A stretch of 64,000 nt of DNA from Argopecten irradians (lineage: Eukaryota; Mollusca; Bivalvia; Pectinida; Pectinidae), in the NCBI RefSeq assembly GCF_041381155.1, contig NC_091142.1, positions 35,947,604 to 36,011,603 of the forward strand, in the 5' to 3' direction. Made by a program: the position numbers and the translations under genes. A model generated the notes under the pieces. It was not told where the DNA came from. It did no database searches and saw nothing but the letters and a program-made list of their open reading frames with translations. Shown here piece after piece: positions 58,178 to 64,000 of this stretch. The first letter of the stretch is position 1, and every line of letters begins with the position of its first letter.

Positions 58178-58279
58178 GTGACGAATGGAGCAGGACTCTC
58201 GTCCGTGACTGCTTCTGATGAGTTTGTGGTGGACCGATCCGCTCCGGTAGAGGGAATTGTCAGGGATGGTCTTCTGGAG
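58178..58279 (+). CDS. copy B exon 16, single-unit form
   Basis: 102 nt, phase 0 in and out. Encodes VTNGAGLSSVTASDEFVVDR then SAPVEGIVRDGLLE, donor GTAAAT. There is no minisatellite here, which shows the size of the exon before the expansion in copy A. Confidence 0.87.
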
Positions 58280-59215
58280 GTAAATATATTAACATCTGGG
58301 TTAGTCTTCATGTTATATAGAATTTCCCCTGTTATCAAAAAAATCAAAATAAAGGGAAATATCCAGAATTTTCCTACTTTTATTGCAAACGTCATTAGTT
58401 GTTGTGAATGCACTTTCATGGCAATATGTTTGTTTTATTGTTTCCAAACAGGCAGCTTTAATGCTGGAAAGTGACATATTATAAACGATATAAGGAAATT
58501 AAACATCCTCATTTTCATTTTTGGAAACTTATATGTCATGAACGATATCAGAAAACACAAACATTCCGATTTCCACCTGTTGTGACCTTAAAATAAAGAT
58601 CAAAACACTGTCCACATTTGTTTGTATTAAATTCTTTGATAAACAAAAGACAGGTATTCTGCTTGTTTGTCGACGCAACTATAAATCTGATGAATTCATT
58701 GAGGCGCACACGTAATAGCTTTCGCCGTTATTTGTATAAAGTCCATAAATGGTAATGAAAGCAATTGATAACTAATGTCCAATTTCAATTACTTAAGGAA
58801 TAGATTTGTATGTTCTGTAGATACACGACAAGGGGTTTATGGTGACAGTTCACTCAAATGTAAACATTTTAAAGTTTCGAATTCATTTTAGGACCCTTTG
58901 TTCCTAAGAAATCATCTAGTTCAATCATAAGCGTCGTTACATACTGCGACGCCATGTGTTCCTTTATAGACTGATAGAAAGGTATAAACCAATTGAAATG
59001 CTCGTTATACGCAGATTATCTCTAGCAAAATACACCGTGTTATTTCACACTCAGACCATTGTATAAATGTAGCCAAAAGTTATAGATTCTAAAGTCATAA
59101 TTGTCTTTTGAATAATGACCCTTGCGTCAATTTTTGAAAAAAATGTACCTAGATCGAGTTTCAACTTCGTTCCAATATTCTTATCAATATTTAAATGAAA
59201 ACAAAATAATTTTAG

Positions 59216-59372
59216 GTGGACGTCGACTTTCAACCAAACACAACACACACTGGCTGTCACTGGTCTGGTTTTAGTGACCCCCACTCGGGTATCAAGTATT
59301 ACTCGGCGGGACTGGGGACATCCCCTCTCCTGGATGACGTCAAACCATTGTCCTTCACCGGAACAAAAACAG
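59216..59372 (+). CDS. copy B exon 17
   Basis: 157 nt, phase 0 in, 1 out. Encodes VDVDFQPNTTHTGCHWSGF, SDPHSGIKYYSAGLGTSP and LSFTGTKT. It ends ACAG before GTGAAA, the intact version of the donor that is 2 nt longer in copy A. Confidence 0.87.
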
Positions 59373-59839
59373 GTGAAAACTTCAAATGTAATATTATTAC
59401 AAATGCTAGTATTATTATGTTACTAATGTGTTTATCGTGGACCCAGTCAGTATGTAAGTAAGACATTTTACATTCTAGTAACTAGTAAACGGAATCGCTT
59501 TCTTTCATGGGGATACTTTATTGGTTTTGATACTTAAGAAGCCAACACTCTCACTTAGTTAAATAAATTTTTCGTCAGGTTCAGAACAGGTAACGTCGTC
59601 CTGAATCAACAGCGAATCGAATCAAAGCATGTCATACTTTGTACACGGAATAAAGACACAATATATGGAATATAGCAACATCACTAACCAGCTGTTGCAT
59701 ACAGGAAAACTAGAAAATTAGTTTCAATGAAAGTGTCAGAAAAATCGAATTGAAAATTAGTTTTATCTTATTCGTTGTTATATATGAAAGCGATATAATC
59801 AACTAACATGTTGCCACGAACTATTTTTCCTGTTTTCAG

Positions 59840-60023
59840 AAAGTCAATGGATATCTAACTTTATACCAGGAATGACCTACTACTGTACAGTTCAAGCGTG
59901 TAACGGAGCTGGTCTCTGTACATCTGTATCATCAAACGGCTTTATCACTGACAATTCACCGCCACTTCCGGGGATCGTCCATGTTGGTATCGATGGCCAT
60001 CACTCAAGGTTCTGGCCGCATTC
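59840..60023 (+). CDS. copy B exon 18
   Basis: 184 nt, phase 1 in, 2 out. Encodes SQWISNFIPGMTYYCTVQAC, NGAGLCTSVSSNGF and ITDNSPPLPGIVHVG. Donor GTAAGT. Confidence 0.87.
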
Positions 60024-60151
60024 GTAAGTTGTCATTTTGTGTATATTCAAATTTGATAAAAACTTTTCCACCTTGAAATAGAAATTTCAATGTTACGTTT
60101 CTTCTACCACACTTCAAGTTTATGAGTGCAATTTGTCTTGTTCTATTTCAG

Positions 60152-61754
60152 GGACTCAATTCAGATGCAATGGTTTGGATTCGTAGACGTAGAATCTAAA
60201 ATACAAAATTACGAAGTATGCGTCAGACACACAAATAACAGCGACTGTGATATCCTAACATTTACCAATGTGTTTCTCTCCAACACAGTCACACTTCCTG
60301 TCACCTTACCAGAACGTGTGTTACTCAGTGTAGAGGTTAGAGCTAACAACCCACTAGACATGTCCACTAGGTGTGTTTCAGACACCTTTATAGTCGATAC
60401 TACGCCCCCAGTAGTGTTATCTCTCCCTGTTCTAGGTAGAGAAAACACAAATGTAACAGTACAGATTGATCCCACAGTGGTGATGGTGAACTGGAAATTT
60501 GAGGACCAAGACAGTCCTATTGTGAAGCAGATTATAAGAATGAGAGCTCATGCTGATGGACACACACCTATAGAAAATGTTTATTTATCTGGAGAGACAA
60601 GTCACATAATTACTTTAGACCCTAAACACCCTTTGAGGCCTGGAGATACTTACACTGCTGTTGTGACAGCGTGCAATGAAGCCGGACTGTGTACATCGTC
60701 TACATCGAATGGATTACTTATCGACCCAACCCCTCCTCATCAGGGAGGGATCATAGCACCTATACCATGGCACCTGTCTCCTAACGCAAACCAAACAAAA
60801 TCCTTTGTGAACCTGACACTGTATGGGTTCAAAGACCTCGAATCAGGAATCAGGACTTACTACGTTACCGTAGGGAATACATACAGTGGGTCGGAGATAA
60901 GTGATGGGATCCTTACTTTCATTTCATGTGAATCTGACGATGACTCAGAGAAGTTTCAGTTGACTCTTAATGGACGATTGCATTCTGGACAACAGATGGT
61001 ATTGTCAGTATGGGCGGATAATAATGCTGGTTTGTTTAGTAGTATCGGCAGGGTTACAGTTACGGTTATAGCATCAGACAATAAAAACACATTTGGTTAT
61101 TTGGAAATCTTAAAACATTCCTGTGATGCGGCATATTGCAATAAGGATTGCACATGTGCTGTTATATCTCAGAAATGTCACTCGGTGGAAGTTGATGTCG
61201 ATTGTACGGAAAGTAATTACACGGATGACTTTGATATGAATATCAATATTCAACATGATGGTAAATACAACGATCAAGAGGTTTGACTTCGTCTGCTTGT
61301 ATTTCCGCTGCTTGGACTGTGTCAGGGACACAGAAACATGTCATAAAGCGAATGGAATGGAGCATGGGGCAGCAAGGAATGGCTGTTGGAACAGGGATAT
61401 TTGACCCACTGTTGGAAAATCTGTGGTACGACGTTGGTCAGAAAACGTCTGTTACTTATTGCTTGCGCGGAGGAAAATCACTTCTTCACGACACAAAGTA
61501 TGTAGTCTACGTCAGATCGTGGACATCTACGTCACACTATACTGTATTTACGTCACATCCGGTCCATATAGACAACACTGCTCCGTCTGTAAGGAGGGGT
61601 AAATATATCATTGAGAACTCCAACAAGACATGTTCCCGTGATGTTGACTTTACCTCGACCTTGGCCACGATCAGCTCCTGTTGGACGGGAGTGTTTACCG
61701 ATCCCCAGAGTGGTATCCATAGCTACCAGGTGGCATTGGGCACCATACCGGGAG
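60152..61754 (+). pseudogene. copy B exon 19, with 1-nt deletion
   Basis: 1,603 nt against 1,610 in copy A. Six of the seven missing bases remove one N-T pair from a repeated Asn-Thr stretch. The seventh is a T lost from a run of four at about 61,281 (GAGGTTTGAC against GAGGTTTTGAC), which gives TGA at 61,284-61,286. The frame resumes as SACISAAWTVSGTQKHVIKR. Repeat boundaries are as in copy A. Confidence 0.85.
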
Positions 61755-61844
61755 GTCTGTATACCGATTTTGCATTAAATTTCAAGTTTTATATTTTTTA
61801 TTGACAAAAATATATTAAAATAGGAATAGTACTGGATACCAGGT

Positions 61845-62033
61845 ATTCCGAATTTGAATATTACAGAGTTATCGGCACTTGCGGGTAGGTATTGATTGTG
61901 GCGTCATGTTTTTAAGAGCGTTAAGTCATACGTTTCGGAGAAAATGACTTGAATTGCGCTCACAAAATAATGACGTAACAATCAATACCTCCCCTCAAGG
62001 AAGCTAACTCTGTAATAAGCAAATACGGAATAT
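61845..62033. repeat. hairpin element in intron 19 of copy B
   Basis: Counterpart of the hairpin at 11,000-11,187. Arms TATTCCGAATTTGAATATTA...AGAGTTA and TAACTCTGTAATAAGC...CGGAATA. Shared position shows it predates the duplication. Confidence 0.75.
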
Positions 62034-62458
62034 CACATATTGGTCATTTGCCGTATTCAGGTGTCATAAACAAAATAAGCATGGAACATAATTTTATACA
62101 TGGTAGGGGAAGTAACTCCCTGATGAGGAAAGATATTATCAATATTCTTATTTACTGTAACTCTTTAAATCGTCATTTTTAATCTTGTGATTCCCACATT
62201 GATAGCGACATGGTGATAAATATATTAAACAGTATGTATATTTGGTGATATAATAGATTAACACTGATGATGTAGGAAATGTTTACTGTGACTAACTTGT
62301 ATTTAAATAGGCACATTTTAATGTTACATATATATTTGTAGATAGAGTCAAATATATTTTACTTCAGCGATATGGTTATATAATATTTCACTTTAGACCA
62401 GGCAATAGAAATTCGAAAAACCTGTGATGAATCAACATGAATTCAATATTTTTTCCAG

Positions 62459-63724
62459 GTGATGATCTGGTATCTAATATGAACATTGGACTTAACACAT
62501 TGATGTCATGGAGTGATTTGTCTCTCTCACCAGGCACAAAGTATTACGTTACGGTCACGTGTATAAACAATGTAGGGATACAACAAAAGCTTGTCTCGGA
62601 CGGCTTTGTAGTAGACAACGAACATCCATACGCAGGCATTGTATACAATACTGACCGTTACCATAACGCCCATGTACACAACTCTCGAGATATCGGGGTA
62701 TCCTTCCGCGGATTCCACGACCGACATTCGGCAATAACTCGATTTTCAGTCGCCTATGAAATACTAGACCAAGGCTTATTAAAGGACAACATTGGACTGG
62801 AATTTGCAGATATAGGTTTTCAGACTTCATTTGTGTTTTACAACACATCTCTCGTTACTGGACAATGGTTTAGATTTGCAGTAAAAGCCAAAGATTCTGC
62901 AGGTTTTGAGAGTAACATCGTGTATTCCCCTCCTGCCTTGCTTGATTCTACACCACCTGTCCATGTTAAGATCAGTTCGGTGTCGGAAGTAGACAACATA
63001 ACATCTGTAAACGGTACTGTGTGCTGGACAAAATATCTAGGACATCCAGGTCCAACTGTGTACAAGTTATATATTGCCTTATCGAATATGACTTCATTTA
63101 ATGAGTTTGAAGTTTCCTTTGAAAACAAGAAACAGATCCACTCCGTATCATTAGAAATAGGTGGTATATATTCGGCAGCTATTTCTCTTGTCACCTCCCC
63201 GTTTTATGATGGTAACCGCTCATTATCTGTACTTGCGTATGACATACCTATAAACACAACAGTAGATGTCACTTTGTCAGTATCCGACAATATCACAGAA
63301 ACAGGTCTTACGGATGATGTAGTCGCAGTCCACCAGGTGTCGCTCACAGAACTCAACATCAACACTGATATCATGGACCTGGAGAGTGGAATGAGGGAAA
63401 TCTATGTTGGGGCAGGAACATCGAAAGGTGGGTTCCAATTACATCCGCTAAAACGTGTTCCCGCGTCCTATAATATACTACTTCCGGTTGAGGCACCTCA
63501 TGGACAAGCCGTACACGTAACAGTTACTGCAGTAAACCAAGCCGGCACGTGGAGTCATTTTTACTCAAGCTCTCTGCTGATGGACCACACACCACCATCC
63601 ATAGCAAACGCATCTATGAGCATAACCTACAAAGATTTTGGAGATCGAATTCTAACCAAAGTCAAGGTCAGGTGGGAGGTCATTGAAGATGAAAGTTCTG
63701 AAGTTGCCTGTTCTTGTGAGATAA
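62459..63724 (+). CDS. copy B exon 20
   Basis: 1,266 nt, as in copy A, phase 1 both sides. Encodes GDDLVSNMNIGLNTLMSW, VDNEHPYAGIVYN, LDSTPPVHVKISS, DLESGMREIYVGAGTS and MDHTPPSIANASM. The frame is intact. Confidence 0.88.
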
Positions 63725-63848
63725 GTAAGTAAATTTGATGTAAATGTAAAATGCTCCGTAATGTAAAACTTGGAATGAACTGATATTCATTCATTAACTT
63801 ATTTCGAGTGTTTCAGAAGAATTACACGTATTTTGTAATACATTACAG

Positions 63849-64000
63849 GTAAAAACAAAGCAACCCGGATGTTACACTATGGTAACAGCGAAACAGAACT
63901 CGAGACACCGTTTCTGGTGATAGACCATGGCACTGATATCTCTGCACGTATCACATGTTTTAATATTGCGAATCTACAAGAGTCCACCTTGGTAGGGCCT
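63849..64000 (+). CDS. copy B exon 21, cut by the window end
   Basis: Starts after ATTACAG and encodes SKNKATRMLHYGNSETELE and FNIANLQESTLVGP before the window ends. The codon that is TAA in copy A lies about 140 nt beyond the window. Confidence 0.82.

Larger units (their letters stand above)
58280..63848 (+). other. introns of copy B, 3' part
   Basis: Introns 58,280-59,215, 59,373-59,839, 60,024-60,151, 61,755-62,458 and 63,725-63,848 align with those of copy A. The first is about 0.9 kb shorter than its partner. Apart from the hairpin in intron 19 I see no features in them. The upstream introns 49,299-49,571, 50,257-50,717 and 50,835-51,166 also hold nothing else. Confidence 0.6.
49187..64000 (+). 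pseudogene. copy B: inverted partial duplicate of the giant secreted-protein gene
   Basis: Homology starts inside exon 12 and continues through exon 21, where the window ends. The signal peptide, lectin, EGF-like and exon 10-11 regions are absent. The LINE lies directly upstream, so no normal 5' end exists here. Exons 13, 14, 15, 18 and 20 have exactly the lengths of copy A, and introns align too. A 1-nt deletion in exon 19 creates a TGA. Intron 15 holds a 6.4-kb LTR element. It is probably a decaying duplicate, although the ordered splice sites are still good. Confidence 0.75.

Overview
The window is AT-rich animal DNA with intron-split genes, GT-AG splice sites, a CR1/L1-type mosaic of transposons and many hairpin elements. 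Frequent TACATGTA-type words, a Tx1/L1-like LINE and a Gmr1-like Gypsy element suggest a lophotrochozoan, most likely a bivalve mollusc. That is inference; nothing here fixes the species.

Layout. 1-8,092 holds no intact gene, only a broken YqaJ-nuclease exon (3,698-4,009) and hairpin elements. 8,158-28,813 (minus strand) is a complete 22- or 23-exon gene, called copy A. It encodes a secreted protein of about 3,400 residues: signal peptide, C-type lectin domain, Cys-rich and EGF-like segments, then more than a dozen FN3/Ig-like repeats with the signatures D-x-T-P-P and D-x-x-S-G-I. 49,187-64,000 (plus strand) is copy B, a head-to-head inverted duplicate of the 3' half of A. It starts inside exon 12 and runs off the window. 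Exon lengths agree one by one, and I count about 18 residue differences in the 431 codons around exon 20.

Between the copies lies a nested stack of transposons. A plus-strand Tx1/L1-like LINE starts near 30,093 and ends at 49,186, exactly where copy B starts. Its reverse transcriptase is split by a 15,487-bp insertion (32,736-48,222) flanked by the 5-bp repeat GTAAG, with ends TGAATTTT/AAAATTCA. Inside that insertion are a broken gene pairing a Mutator/Kolobok-like transposase domain with a YqaJ-type exonuclease (43,355-45,797, with two intact 3' exons at 41,985-42,521), a truncated Gmr1-like LTR retrotransposon (34,759-41,770) with integrase upstream of the missing RT, a 2.6-kb long-inverted-repeat element sitting in the leader of that retrotransposon, and a small inverted-repeat element at its broken end. 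Copy B also carries a 6.4-kb LTR element without pol in one intron.

Both gene copies carry lesions: A has a 2-nt insertion at the exon 17 donor and an in-frame stop in exon 21; B has a 1-nt deletion in exon 19. The most unusual local structure is in A exon 16: a 54-bp minisatellite in which every unit carries its own splice donor and keeps the reading frame, so one exon could end at any of seven in-frame donors. In B the same exon has a single unit.
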